Positions 20,823 to 35,544 of a stretch of 64,000 nucleotides of DNA are shown piece by piece; position 1 is the stretch's first letter, and each line of letters starts with the position of its first letter. Location: NCBI GenBank assembly GCA_015146655.1, contig VKHL01000126.1:1-64000 (forward strand). Direction: 5' to 3'. Made by a program: the position numbers and the translations under genes. The DNA is from Ochromonas danica. Taxonomy: Eukaryota; Sar; Chrysophyceae; Chromulinales; Chromulinaceae. Under the pieces are notes generated by a model. It was not told the origin of the DNA. It saw only the letters and a list, made by a program, of their open reading frames with translations, and did not search any database.

Positions 20823-21911
20823 CTAAAAGACGATTTCCTTATTATGCATAACTGAAGCAAATCCTTTGCCATTCAAATGAAGACATATTTGAAGATGAGG
20901 ATTGGCCCATTCAAAATTTGGTGATGTTGAACCATCAGCCAGAGCGATTTCGCGAACAGTCTCCTTGGAGTAACAACGAGCATAATCAGCAAGCGGATGA
21001 CCAAACCAAGTCTGCCCTGAAGCAATACACCACAAGGGGGAAGGTGCACTAAAGACCATGCTTTTCAAACCTATCATACCACAAACAGACCAAGAGAGTC
21101 AAATAGGACAAGTCCATGCATGTGACAGAGACTTACCATCAACTGGTAAATGCACAGCACGCCAATGTCGTTTGTCTAGTAAATGATGAAGAAAAGTGCG
21201 ATCGTGACCATTCTTACTTCCATCTAGCATAATTCGAGTTAGTGATGAGGACAAGTTGCCATAATGAAGACCATGTTGGAATTCATCAAGAAGACGTTTA
21301 CGGCTAAAGAAGACCGAGGCAATATCTGGAATCTCTTCCACACTCGGTCTTATATCAGCAAGATAGCCTAATAATGACAAACAACTATCATCAGCAGGCG
21401 GGAAAGTGGAGAGTGTTAGATATGAACAAGGTCTTACCTAGGATATTGACATGCAAGGAGACGATAAGAGAGACACAGAGACCATGAGCACTTGGTTCAA
21501 AATGCCTTCGTGCATGATCTAATTCATCAAACCACCACATAAGCAATCATAAGATATCAACACTGGACTATCACTAGTAGTAGTGATTGGTGGTCTGTCT
21601 TACCTTTATACATAAAATCTTTACTGTCCATCGGAGCAATGAATATGTCAACTGGGTCTACTTGATGTAATCGTTGATGATGATGATTAAGTTGCTGTTC
21701 TTTCTCTTCAACCTGTTTCTCATCCTTAGCAGTGTGTAGGATAGGATAAGACTGTAGATAGAGTGAGAGACTCTGACGAACATTGCTAATGACAGAACTA
21801 CCATAGATATTGATAGCATTCGTTACGGCAATATAACTACAACTACTCTCTTGTACGACCTTCTGCAAGACATAGTCTGTACAATAGGCAGGCAAATCTG
21901 ACATGGTAGAC

Positions 21912-21948
<37 letters not shown>

Positions 21949-24381
21949 AATACCCGGTCACTCCATATTAATACCCGTTAGTAGAGATGGTGTATTGTAA
22001 CTTACCAAATCTTTTCCTCTTTTTCTGATACGTATGAATTGTAAGCGTGGATCATGATATTGATCAATAAGTAAGCGTAATTTAGGTCCAAAGGTTTGAT
22101 GAGAGTCAATGAGGTAGAAGAAGGCTGTCCAATGAGGATCTCTTTGTCTCAATAGTGCTATAATAGACCACAACAACAAAATAGTTGAGGTGAGAACAAG
22201 TTCACAAACACGCACACGGACACATACATGCACACACACATACATACACAGATACAGACACACGCACACACACATACATACACAGATACAGACACATACA
22301 TACACATGGACACAGCAATCATACAGGGACACATTGACAGTATAGTGTAAATTTAGATGAGACTTACATTGTATAAGGTTATTATAAGAATAGAACGAAT
22401 CTCTCTCCAACAAGGAGGTATTTCGATTAACAAGATAATTCTTTTCGTAATAACTTGCTGAACTACGAACTAATAGACACACTTGATCTTTCATTAGAAG
22501 TCGACTACTACTACCTCCAACACTGCCACTACCTCCCGCACCTCCTCGTGACTCTTTCTCTAGGGTATTCACAGTGTCTACCTTCGTCTCTCCACCACCA
22601 CCACTACTACCACCACTCTCTTCTAACAAACGACCTGCTGATGACGAAGAAGCAGATAGTCGTTCCATAGATTGTAAATGTCCTAATAGATTAACTACTC
22701 CACCATAACCTTTCCTACTTCTTTGTTGTAAATATTGTTGAAATATCTCTTCTTCATATTGATAGAAGAGATCATGTAATAGTCCACCATGAGCAGTCTC
22801 AGGTACTTGTAGGTTTAATTGTGGTTCTTTCTCTTGTAATGATGTCATTAAGTCATACATTTGGAATTTCATTTGTTTACATAGAGGATGTTTCATAGTA
22901 AGTGATCGACTCCCACCCCAAGGGTAAAAGATCATTTGACTAAGATTTAATCCACACCATCGTAGTGGATCGAGTAGAAAATGTTCATTACCCTTACCAC
23001 CCATACCCACACCTCCTCCTCCAATACTACCTGGTACAGTGTGATGTTCAGGGACAACTTGTTGCTCTGGTATCATTATCACACCACTACCACTACCACT
23101 ACCACCACTTGCAGCACTAGTAGCAGTAGTGGTGGTAGCGCTACCTACAGCATCCGCTAACTGTTGAGAGAGACGGTTAGCACCACTCCTTTTAGTATGA
23201 ACAGCCATACATTGACCATTGAAATAGACCTGTTGTTGTTGCTGCTGCACACTACTACCACTACCACCACTACCGTAGTGGTAGTGTAATATACTAGAAA
23301 TATTATAGATCTTCCTCATAATCACTGAGAAATATTGTAAGTTATACTTCAATGTTCCACGGAACTGTTGATAAGGATAAGAGAGATTAAATGCATTTAA
23401 CATAATTGGTACAGCAGAAGATCGTATAATATAGGAATAGTTTTGTACATGAGGTGTTAACTCACAACTTATGGTAGTACCTGCTAGACCAACATGATAA
23501 TGATTTAATAAGTTACGATAGATGGATAACCATTCTCCATTATGACGATAAGAGAATGGACCACGTGTATATCCATCTAAGAAGAATACACTATGAAAAT
23601 AGGTTGTTATTATATCATGTTGGTGTAACATTGCTAATGTACGTAATGTGATTAATTCTTGATCAAAATGTAATGCCCAATTAGCAATAATTACATTTCC
23701 TGCATCAGATGGGAAATATCGTAATAATGGATTTTGTCGACTACCTGCCATTGCCTTACCAGGGTTAATTGCATTAATCCAATATAAATTACTTGACATT
23801 TGCTTTCTTCTTGTCTTATCATGATGATCAGGATAGTATAAATCAGATTGAATAGCTGATGTAAAAATCTTCACATTATTTAATACCATCTCTAAAGATG
23901 ATTCTTCAGGATACAGAGAAGGTAGGAAGTAAATACATAAAGTACGACTTTCATAAGGGACTTTTTCGACATTTAAGTACGAAAGAAAGGCATTGACCTT
24001 TTCTTCTGCTAAAGCTAAAGAATGATATTCAGGTAATTTACGAGGATACCAACGACCTTCTTTCTTTCCAAAATGTTTATAATGACTCCATGCTTGTTGT
24101 TGATCTGTTAAAGCAGCTTGTAGATCAAGGTTCATGTCAAGATAGGCAATCCAATCAAATTCTCGCTCTTCAATCTCTTCTAAATTCAGATTTGTCGTGC
24201 TAGTGGTTATCTTAGCCTTGTTGACTGTCTTGACCGTCGTGGTAGTGGTCGTGGTGGTATTGGCTTGGCTGTGGTGGAGAAATGTGAAAAAGAGCAATAT
24301 AAAGGACAACAGATATCTCATCCATCTCCATGAAGGAGCAGGAGCAAGAGAAGGAGAAGAAGACGAAGAAGGAAGAGACAT
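20823..24381 (-). CDS. Large secreted glycosyltransferase-like protein, six exons
   Basis: Exons read on the minus strand: 24381-22368, 22157-22006, 21910-21604, 21518-21438, 21367-21137, 21070-20823. All junctions are GT-AG and keep frame, giving 1010 residues. A signal peptide (about 24-41) is followed by a Thr run and a FDWIAYLDMNLDLQ...AWSHYKHFGKKEGRW module, a YLDxNxDL-type repeat common in algal and giant-virus glycosyltransferases. The next part (ANWALHFDQE, FFLDGYTRGP) and the C-terminal part (FFYLIDSHQTFGPKL, YCTDYVLQ, YIAVTNAINIYG, IFIAPMDSKDF) look like sugar-transferase folds. The C-terminal part resembles GT2-like proteins. There are Ser/Gly-rich linkers at about 420-470 and 590-640. 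Substrate is unknown. Confidence 0.7.
21913..21947 (+). repeat. CA microsatellite in intron
   Basis: About 17 CA units fill the 3' end of intron 2 of the large glycosyltransferase-like gene, so the sense strand is (TG)n. Confidence 0.9.
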
Positions 24382-24962
24382 GATAAGGATAAGAAATAAT
24401 CTGTGAGTGCAGAGAGGGAGAGGCAGATCAAGGTGTAACTGATTCCTTTCCTTTCCTTTGACTTCTCATCTGTCATCATCGGGCGGGCAAACCGAACGAA
24501 ATTTCCACCACGGTCAAAGTTTGACTTTAAACTCGATATTTTAGGGTTTGAAAATTTATGTTTCGATTCCATCTGCCGTTGTACAAACAAGTAAAACTAC
24601 TCCAGCTAAAACAAAGATTATAACAATCCAACTTCCACCTAGAGTATGGAACTGGTATTATGAGGAATATATAGAGTCAGTCTTCAAATCCTGAGACTTC
24701 CACCGCTGTTGACGAGACTGCATGCTGAACTTCAGAGAGGGAAAAGCAACCCCTCCTATTCAATAGTGGTATATTCATACGATTATATTACTTTCACTCA
24801 CCCTCTCTCGCTCGCCTACATTGTCAAACTCTAACCTTGGCAGGTACAGATCGTTTACAGAGGCTTATCACTCACTCACTCACTCACTCACTCACTCACT
24901 CACTCACTCACTCATAATAGTAATAGTAGTCTAGTAGGTCGTTCTAATCGTAGTGGTGATTT
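24382..24962. other. Intergenic with CACT repeat
   Basis: Holds the likely promoter of the minus-strand gene ending at 20823. Also contains a TCAC tetranucleotide repeat, about 46 bases at 24868-24913. No gene is seen. Confidence 0.6.
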
Positions 24963-26059
24963 TCATCGTCCTCGTGTTTGTTGAAGTTGCTGTTGTCTCT
25001 TCTTGCGTTGCTTGGGATTAGGACGAACATTGTCCGTCACAATGCGTAATCGCACCATCTCTTGCACACTTCGCACAACCATTAACTGATGAATTGGTAT
25101 CGCCTTCACACTCTGCTGTTGCTGACCTGGACTCGAGGCTTTAGAAGGGAGACGAGTCGACTTGACACGACTAAGTGCATATTTTCGTAATGCCGCAGTC
25201 GCTCTAATCACACACACACACAGAAACACCACCACAAGATTAGTCAGTCCTGTGCTACCTCTCACACCCTCATCATCATCTTCTTCCTCTTACCTCTCCA
25301 TTACAGTTGGAGGTAATCCACCAATTAACCAAGCAGAATAGAAAGGAGGTAAATCCTTGCCTGTTCCTTCAGGATGGCAATAATGATAGTAATCAGGAGG
25401 TAGCAAATAGAGCATGTCATTTCTTGGAGAGGAAGACTCAACAAAGGTCTTCCAATAGGATTTAGTCACGATATAAGCCGGTAGCAGTAGAGCAAAAGGT
25501 CGACTATTGCTGTGAAGAAAGTCTAATAATCGGACTTTATGCTCTCCTGAATAAGGAGGATTAGTTATCAAGATATCATGCTCTATCAACACACACAAGC
25601 TTTAGTCAAGAGATGAAGAGGTTTACCATCATCACCATCATCATCACCATAGTCATACCTGGTATATTCTTTCTCTTAATATCCTCATAGAAGTCACGAT
25701 TACGATTAATGACTTTAGTATACCCTAATGACTTCATCAATTCCACCATTTGTCCTTGACAATAATAAGGGTCATAAATGGTCAAGTCAGCTGGAGTCTT
25801 CCCTAAGGTCTCACAGAGAAGAGTCAGAACGGGGTGAAGGTCCTCATAGGCTTGTAAAGGAGTTTCGAAATGGTCATTATAGTCCACTTCGAACTTCCAG
25901 GTGCTCTCATGGACTATCTTTTGCTTTTGCTTTTTGGAGGGTTTGCTAGTGGTAGAGGTAGTAGTGGTAGTGGTAGCAGAGGTTGTGGCAGAGGTAGTGG
26001 TGGTGGTATCCTGGAGTGGTCGCTTTCGACCACTAAGAGAAGATGAAGAATGCTGAGGT

Positions 26060-26090
<31 letters not shown>

Positions 26091-26283
26091 GAGGAGGAGG
26101 AGGAGGAGGAGAGGTAGTAGTGGTAGTAGTTGGATTGACCTGGTCAGTGTGCTGCTGGGTCAAGAGCTTCTGTACAGTCTCCATGACCTCATCATCCTTC
26201 CCTGACTCTCTGCTTCTCTTCTTCTTCATCTTTTGCTTCTTTCTCTTCTGCTTGTCATTCACGTCCGTATTGATATCATCCAT
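24963..26283 (-). CDS. NPPY-motif class I methyltransferase
   Basis: Three exons (26283-25659, 25582-25294, 25203-24963), all GT-AG and in phase, give 384 residues. The N-terminal 130 or so residues are basic and low complexity (KRKKQKMKKKRS, long Ala, Pro and Thr runs), suggesting a nuclear protein. Then come HFETPLQAYEDLHPVL, IYDPYYCQGQ (SAM-site region), HDILITNPPYSGEH (catalytic NPPY, typical of amino-group methylation of a base or Gln/Asn), LLLPAYIVTKSYW and YLLPPDYYHY. The C-terminal tail is basic (KQRKKRQQQ). This eukaryotic NPPY family is seen in algae and other protists. The substrate is not known to me. Confidence 0.75.
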
Positions 26284-27075
26284 CCTATTTCAGCTTCTTA
26301 TTGTTGGTCTAAATATGGTTTAAGTGGACTCGTCAAAGTCCAATAAGTCTCTTATCAAACCCCATAAAATGCAGTCTGTCAAAACCCTTATTCATCACGC
26401 AACGTAATACTTTTCCAAGTGGGCGTGACAATAGTTCTCACACTCTCCGATTTTCTTTCTGTGCACAACAGCGCGGGACACACCGTGCCTTCCTGCCATT
26501 CTCACCCACCCTCAAACACAGACAAACGCACACATACGCACACAAACGCACACACCGCACTGTGTCTGTGAGTTTTTGTGTCTGTCTGCTCTGCTTTTGC
26601 TCTCGTCCGCCACCTGGTGGAACAAATTGGCAGGAGTTGGAGTTCATTCATCCTTTCTAGCTGATCTTTCTCTTCCTGTTCGAAGGTCTTATTATTCTAG
26701 TCTTCATATTTCTTCTCTCTTCCTCTAGCAGGCTAGTCGGCTATAGTAGAGTCGTTTTCTTCTTCTTGGTGTTGTTCTTCTATTGCCCTTCTTCTTGTGG
26801 GTCATTCTTCTGCCACACACTTTGTATGATTTGATTCTTATTCTATTTTGACTCTTCCCTCTCTCTTGTTCTATCCTAGTTGATCTTGTGATCGCACTGC
26901 AATAATCTCAACACACACACTATACAGTCATTCACCCAAACAATAGATTAAATTATCAATTATTAATTATTAACCTTTCTGCTATCCTCTAACCCTCTCC
27001 TATTGCTATTATTATCCCTCTTTTTACAATAATTATTTTCCTCTCATTAATATTGACTCTATTAACAAGAAGATC
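26284..27075. other. Divergent promoter region
   Basis: Lies between the minus-strand methyltransferase and the plus-strand NTF2-like gene. It has a CA/CG-rich stretch (26515-26565) and T/C-rich DNA, followed by an AT-rich leader just before the start at 27076. No coding evidence. Confidence 0.45.
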
Positions 27076-28353
27076 ATGTCTGGATTTACTTTCCCTGCGG
27101 ATGTCACAATTGATGATAATGTTTTTGATGACCTCTTGAAAGATCTAGAATATGAAGACTTTGGAGACTTTGGCAATTTCTCTACAGGTAGGAGATAGGT
27201 AGACGCGTCTGTGTGTCCATGTGTGTGTATGTATGTATGTGCGTGGTATAGTTGGGTTAATGTGTCTGTGGATATAATGCATATTGATGCTTGATTGTTG
27301 TTTCTTAATCCTTAACTCTTGTGTCTGGTGTGTTTGTATGTAGATTTAGGACCCTTGCCTGAGAAATCTTTCCAACAAGAAGCGTTGCAGTTAGACCAGA
27401 ACTTGTTCGACCTCGTGGCTAAAGAACAGCTACAACAACAGCAACAACTTCCTGTCCCCATAGGAGTTCCTCAGACAGTCTCCATGGATGATTTTAGCAA
27501 TGGTAGCTTCTTCTCCTCACCTGCAGGACATTCACAGCAAGGAAGTATTGGAGCACCTCTTACACTAAGTCCATCCACAGAGCAGATTATTGATAACTTT
27601 GCCTACTATGATGGCTTTGGTATTTCCGGTAACGGCACCAAGCAACCTTCAAATGGCAGTATTAATAGTAGTAGCAGTCATAAGCGTAAGAGTGAGGATC
27701 TGCTAGATAGTCAGTCAACTTCTTCCAAGAAGGACACTGCTCATAACTCCTTGTCAACTGCCAAGCATAGTGTAGTAGCACGTACAAATCATCCTATGAC
27801 TGTCTTCCCTATCTCCTTCTTCAAGGCATTTAATGGTGGAGATTTAACAAAAGTAGGAGACTTAATCCAACAAAATTGTATTAAACAAGTTCGTTTAAAG
27901 ACACCAGCATTAGATAATGATGTCATTGGACAAGAGCAAATTGTCAATCTATTTACATTTATCTATGATAGTCATCCTGATGCTGTCTGGGTGGCTAAGA
28001 AATGTAAGTATATTGGTCCACAAGAGGATGACTTTGGACTGTTTCAAGTACCTACTGTACGATGCAAGATCTACTTTGCTGGTACACGTGTATTGACATC
28101 ATTTGGTGCTAATACAACCCATACAGATCATTCTTATCTCTTCAAACGACCTCATTCGAGTCTATTAGATGAGATGGATATAAGTCTATTAGGAGAACCT
28201 GAAATAGCAGCGATGCGATTATTAGAACAGAAAGGTCGTAATCTAAATGTCTTTGGGAAAGGAACATTACGATTGGAATTAACACAAGATAATAAGATTG
28301 GTCGTATGGTGCTTGATTGGATTGTGACAAGTTTTCGAGAAGCAGAGCTATAG
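27076..28353 (+). CDS. NTF2-like domain nuclear protein 1
   Basis: Two exons (27076-27187 and 27344-28353) encode 373 residues. The N-terminus is acidic (VFDDLLKDLEYEDFGDFG), like a transactivation segment. Gln/Ser-rich linkers and a basic HKRKSED patch follow. The C-terminal part (about 190-373) looks like an NTF2/SnoaL-type fold: ISFFKAFNGGD, IGQEQIVNLFTFIYDSHPDAVW, RCKIYFAGTRVL, GKGTLRLELTQDNKIGRMVLDW. The same domain order occurs in the gene at 47178-49268, so they are paralogs. A role as a transcription-related regulator is inference. The intron is UG-rich. Confidence 0.6.
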
Positions 28354-28377
28354 TACTATCATATCATGCCAACTGAC

Positions 28378-28424
<47 letters not shown>

Positions 28425-28948
28425 CTCAGCAGGGAACAGTGTTGTTCTTGCTGCTATGGTTATGATATGATATATACCCAGGATTGATTCGTACGATTTG
28501 TGGTTTAGGTTTGCTCGCGCACGGCTTCTTTTCTTCTTCTCTCTCTATCACACTCACTCACTAAGTCGCTCGTTGGATTCTGTTCTTTTTCATCGGAGAT
28601 GTTGTTATTATTGTTCTTGTTGTTCTGCTGCTTACTGCTCCCTGCTGTTGTATATATAAGTTACTACTATCTAGGCACTTGAAAAAAAATATGTGATGGT
28701 TTATGATATTTATTAGCTACTCTAGTCGATGCAACGTGCGCTAACCATGCATACTAGCTAACACCGAAAAACTTGAAACTGCCATTTTCATTTCATCTCG
28801 TGCTACTGTAGTGCTACTGACTAGTCTAGTCTAGTGATTGTTTTGCTCAAACATGCTGCTTTCGATCCTCCATAGGAAACAATGTTTAAAATGCATAACC
28901 ATGAATTAACTCAAAAAAAAACACAACTAGAAGTTATTTTACTGTATT
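28354..28948. other. Convergent intergenic region with GATT repeat
   Basis: Begins with a GATT tetranucleotide repeat (about 28378-28424, around 12 units), then T/C-rich DNA. No gene is seen. Confidence 0.6.
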
Positions 28949-29624
28949 TCAACTTATTTGTCGATTAAGATCTTCGAGGAGATTCTGTAAATGTTGCACT
29001 TTTCGCTTCTCTTGTTCATAGAGATCCCGATATCGTTTGCTTTTAGCTACTTTGCTCTCCAACATTTTCCTGATCTTCTCATCAATTTCTTGAAGAGTTT
29101 GTTCATGATCTCTTCTTAGCTTGTCAATTTCATTTTGATGGGTAATCTTATCTTCATGACCTTTGGCTATGAGAACTTCTAATTCTTTCTTCTGTTGGGC
29201 AATCTCTGTTAACAAGGTATAATTCTCTGCTTTGATTTCTCTTTCTATAGTACCACAAGGAGGACAAGGGAGGCAATGGATTTGATTGTGTTGGGAGGCA
29301 AAGCAGATCAATCATATTCACTGACGCAGTAGTAAGGGATGAGTACAAGGGATTCACTTACCTTGAACTGAAGATACCTTTACTTCATTTTTCCAATGAG
29401 AAAGTTCTTCTTGAAGTTTCACAATTTCATCTTCCAAGATACGTTGTCTTTGTTGATGTTGAAGTACAGATTGAGTGATGGATGCTTCTCTCTCTACTAC
29501 TGCTGCCACTGATGCTTTATATCTAAATAGGAACAAAGAGGAGAAGAAGAAGAAGGTCTTAGGAATAATGAAGATCCACTCTAAATGAATAGGAACGACT
29601 AATACTACTACTATGATCATCATC

Positions 29625-29662
<38 letters not shown>

Positions 29663-30223
29663 CCACCACCACCACCACCATTGTCATACTTACGCTATAA
29701 TTTTCTTTTGATATTTTTCTTCAATTTCTTTGGTTATTTTCTTGACCAAATCATTCGCTATAACTTTCGCATTTTTCAAATCATTATGTTGTTTTTCTTC
29801 AATAATCTCTTTTAACTTCTCTTCTAATAGAGATAGTTTACTTTCATAAGAAGCTTTGAGTCGATCGTAGGACTTCTTTTCAGTTAGTTTAACATTCTCT
29901 ACTTGTGCTTCTTTCTCTGCTTTCATCGATTGTTCTAAAAGACGTAATTGTTCATCTCGTATAGTCACTTCACGTTCATGTTTCTTCTGTAAAGCAGTGA
30001 GATCTGCCATTAAGTGTTGCTTGACTTGATCTAATTCAAGATTGAGATCTTTATTCACTTGGTCAAGTCTTCTCATCTCCTCTTGCAATTGAGAGAAGTA
30101 ACGTCGACGCTCTTTGCGCAGATCAAAGACTTCTTCTACTAAACTTGCTTCTTTAGCTTGACGTAAGCCAGCTGTGCGAAGATGTTGAATAAGAATTTGC
30201 TCTCTCTCCTCGAGATTCTCCAT
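28949..30223 (-). CDS. Coiled-coil protein
   Basis: Three exons (30223-29694, 29522-29362, 29244-28949) join in frame with GT-AG introns to give 328 residues. Almost the whole protein is heptad-rich coiled coil with many E/K/Q/L and no globular domain. The end, HEQTLQEIDEKIRKMLESKVAK...LYEQEKRKVQHLQNLLEDL, is reminiscent of the C-terminus of centriolar CEP131/AZI1-type proteins, but coiled coils resemble one another and I hold that weakly. Intron 1 contains a CAT/CAC trinucleotide run (29620-29680). It is followed upstream by another minus-strand gene at 30523. Confidence 0.6.
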
Positions 30224-30522
30224 TATCAGAGTACCCTCAACTATATTTTGATTGCTCTTTCATTGCTATTCCTCGTTCTCGACGCCAAAACTCCAGATCA
30301 AGCTATTTGGAGATTGAAGACACAATAACAACCATCAATGTAAGTAACGTTGATTTACTAATTAACTAGACAAGAACCACTCTACGCTTCCAAAATTAAC
30401 CACATGTCGTCGCTTCCTTCAAAGCTGCAATTACACCACAAAATAAATCTAGCCCACCCTTTTCGGGTAGTTTTCCATTAAAACATTGAGGGAAGGGATG
30501 AAATGATATAATAGTAGTCATC

Positions 30523-31731
30523 CTAACACTCCATCAGTTCCACTGACATGACACCAGTTGACAGCGAAGATTGAACTTCGCTTGGAGCAGCTGATGGACC
30601 CTTGAGTAATGGACCTTGAGGCTGGATCTTCTCTCGTTTAATAAACTGCATCTCATGATGGTGTTGAAGGGCTCGGTGTTGGTGATATTTGAGAAGTTTA
30701 CCATCTTCTTCAACTTTCCTCTTCGCTAAATTGGTCGACATCACCAATACTGACTTTTGAGGAAAGGAAAATGCAGGATACTTAGCAGGCTTCTCTGCAA
30801 AGGGCAGGGAGGAACGATTCAAGGTGGGAGAAGAAGCAAAAGCCCCAGCAGTTAAAGCTTCGGCAACATTCGACAATAGTGTCAATCCATGAGTGTCAAA
30901 CATTTCTTCCTCTTCTTCTTCTCCCATATTCGAAGAATCTTCTTTGCCATCCTTGCCTGTAAGTGTTGCAAAAATCCGATAAAAGCGACGTGATTGCAAG
31001 GTTGGCCCTCCTCCTGGCACACATCCTCGAATCCCACAAAGAACAGCAATGCTTGTGATCAACTTGGTCTTATTGGCATTAGGAGCAATAAATTGCAAAC
31101 ATGTAATAACATGGTTAGTGAAGCGAAGATTGAGTGACCAATCCTTCTCATTCATTTGTTGGAATAAAATATCATCTTGAAACTTCTTTTGAAGATCGTT
31201 CAATGTAATATGCAGCGAATTGAGATCGCGCATTTTCTCAAAACATAAGCACATAGTAATAATCATAAATTGGGATAACATAGACGGAGATGGAGGAGAT
31301 GGAACTTCCTCATATTCTTGTTTCATAATCTGTTGTTGTGGTTGTTGTAATTGTTGTGGTGGTTGTAATTGTTGTTGTGGTTGTGGTTGTTGTCCGCTGC
31401 CATTATTTGAGCTCTGACCGTTAGTAACATTGGAAAGAGGTAGTCGGGAGCTGGGGCCAGCATTACGGATGATCATCAATGTTTGCCATTTACGAAGCAC
31501 CGCTTTAGCATGTGAGGTGATACTATAGCGATCTCTTTTAATGAACTGTTGATGTTCTGCTACAATGACATTGACAAGGTGCTTTTGATATTCCAATCCT
31601 CTTTCCCAATGCATGACTTGAAACATGACATGATCACTTTGATCTTCAGTGGAGCACAAGATCTTACGCAAACTTTCTAGTTCTTGGATTACTTTCAAAA
31701 GAGCGTCATTTGTCAGGGCAAAGGACAACAT
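30523..31731 (-). CDS. Unrecognised 402-residue protein, possibly TFIIS-N-like
   Basis: Single exon, 402 residues. Residues 1-85 are helical and end in YSITSHAKAVLRKWQTLM, which weakly resembles the TFIIS N-terminal (LW) domain that binds transcription factors. The pattern is not strong enough for a firm call. A Gln/Pro-rich stretch (about 105-140), a second helical region (about 150-260), an acidic EEEEEE patch and a basic tail (KRKVEEDGK) follow. The composition suggests a nuclear protein. Function is unknown. Confidence 0.55.
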   Translation of the reverse strand: MLSFALTNDALLKVIQELESLRKILCSTEDQSDHVMFQVMHWERGLEYQKHLVNVIVAEHQQFIKRDRYSITSHAKAVLRKWQTLMIIRNAGPSSRLPLSNVTNGQSSNNGSGQQPQPQQQLQPPQQLQQPQQQIMKQEYEEVPSPPSPSMLSQFMIITMCLCFEKMRDLNSLHITLNDLQKKFQDDILFQQMNEKDWSLNLRFTNHVITCLQFIAPNANKTKLITSIAVLCGIRGCVPGGGPTLQSRRFYRIFATLTGKDGKEDSSNMGEEEEEEMFDTHGLTLLSNVAEALTAGAFASSPTLNRSSLPFAEKPAKYPAFSFPQKSVLVMSTNLAKRKVEEDGKLLKYHQHRALQHHHEMQFIKREKIQPQGPLLKGPSAAPSEVQSSLSTGVMSVELMEC

Positions 31732-32649
31732 CTTCTTCCAATTTTTAACTATAAAATAATAAAATATCTATGATGACTACTGCAATGGATCTCACTGCTT
31801 TTTATTTTCTCTCCTTACTTATTTATAAGATTAGGAGGAAGAAAGAGATGCAATAATTGTTAAATAATTTTTTTTTCACTCAAAATATTGTTAATGTGGA
31901 GAAAAGAACAAATGCAAAATCCAGCACAATCTAATCCCAACAAAAACAATCAAATCTTGAATCAACTGACTTAGAAAGGGAATACCCTATAGAGAAAAAT
32001 TAATATAATAATATTCAATTCTTTTTTCCTCTTATTCTCTGTATTTAAAAAAAACTTCTCTCTCTTAATCTTTCACTTAATCTCTTTTCGATCAGTCTCT
32101 CTTCATTTTTGTGGTTCTCTCGGAATTCAACCCAAAACAGTTGCCTTTCCCACGCAACACAATAACCAGACTGTTGTTGAGCGAAAAGGAAAAGTTTCAA
32201 AAACAGCTTTTGCTACTATGTAAAAACGGGCTTGGGAAGGCTGCAAATGCAATGAAGTAGTGGTGGTGTGTTCTTGGGGCAGTTGGCTTGAAGGCGAAGA
32301 AGGGGAAAGTTAGACTAATAAAGCAGGAAATTAAAGATTGTAAAGTGAGAGAGGAGAGTTTTGGAGGCGGAAGGTAGAAGTAGAGTAGAAGAACATCAAG
32401 TTGTCATGGCAAGTCCAGAAGATGAAGGGCAAGAGGGAGAGAGAAGGAAGACGAAGCATGAACCCGAACAAGGTGATCATCACCATCAAGGGTGAAGAGA
32501 GAAGAGTGAAGATCTATCAAATAATACATAGATCAATCACTAGTACACAATAAAAAGGACATATTTTCACTTATTCCCAAAAAAAACGGTGAAAATCAAA
32601 TCTGTCCATTACTGCTCAAATCTGATCTACTTACTATACAGTATTAGGA
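31732..32649. other. Divergent promoter region
   Basis: AT-rich DNA near both genes. It includes CCCACGCA at 32149-32156, a word also found upstream of ARFRP1 and four times upstream of TMEM230. A 29-codon open frame (32406-32495, MASPEDEGQEGERRKTK...) is present in the leader; it could be an upstream ORF or chance. Confidence 0.45.
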
Positions 32650-34779
<2,130 letters not shown>

Positions 34780-35544
34780 TATGTTACAGTATCATATACA
34801 AGTATGAACAAGAAGGAGGAGGTGGGGGTAGTAGGAGGAGGAGGGGAAGGGAGGGGGGATTCCCCAGTTTTGTATTGTTATGACATAAGAGGTAGTCTAG
34901 TCTACTCTAGCCCACTAGTCTTGTCTGTCTGTGTCTGCTAGACTAGACTAGACTAGACTAGACTAGACTAGGTTGTCATACAGTAGACAATGTTGTCATA
35001 TATTATTATGTTGCCTTGTGGTGAAGTCATCTCTCTCTCTCTCTCTCTTGTACAGTAGCTGTAGTGGTTGTAATGGTTGTAGTTGTTATGGTGTAATGAA
35101 TAATAATAATAAATAGTAACAGTCTACTATCTATCAATCTATCTATTATAGCACCAGATACATCATACCTTCCTTATCTTTGAACTACTACTACTGCTAC
35201 ACTTACTACCCACTCGTTAGTAATGGCACTACTACACTACACTACACTCACTACACTATTACACTATTACACTACTACACTACTGTACTATACTGTACTA
35301 CCTCTTACTGTAGACAATGCTATACTGTCTATAGCAGTATAGTGAGAAGTTAGACTAGACTAGACTAGACTAGACTAGACTAGTCATATTATATAGAGTA
35401 CAGTAGTCTAGTTGATACAGTAGTAGCAGACCTCGTAGTAGTAGTAGTAGTAGTAGCAGGTCAGACTGAAGACATCGATATGTTATTGTCATTAGACTAT
35501 CACTACCTTTGTCACTACCTTTGTCACTATCTCTGTCACTATCT
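34780..35544. other. Low-complexity intergenic DNA
   Basis: Rich in CTAGA pentamer runs (about 34937-34971 and 35349-35384), CTACTACTA words, and TACAGTAG or its complement. No gene is recognised. Confidence 0.6.
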
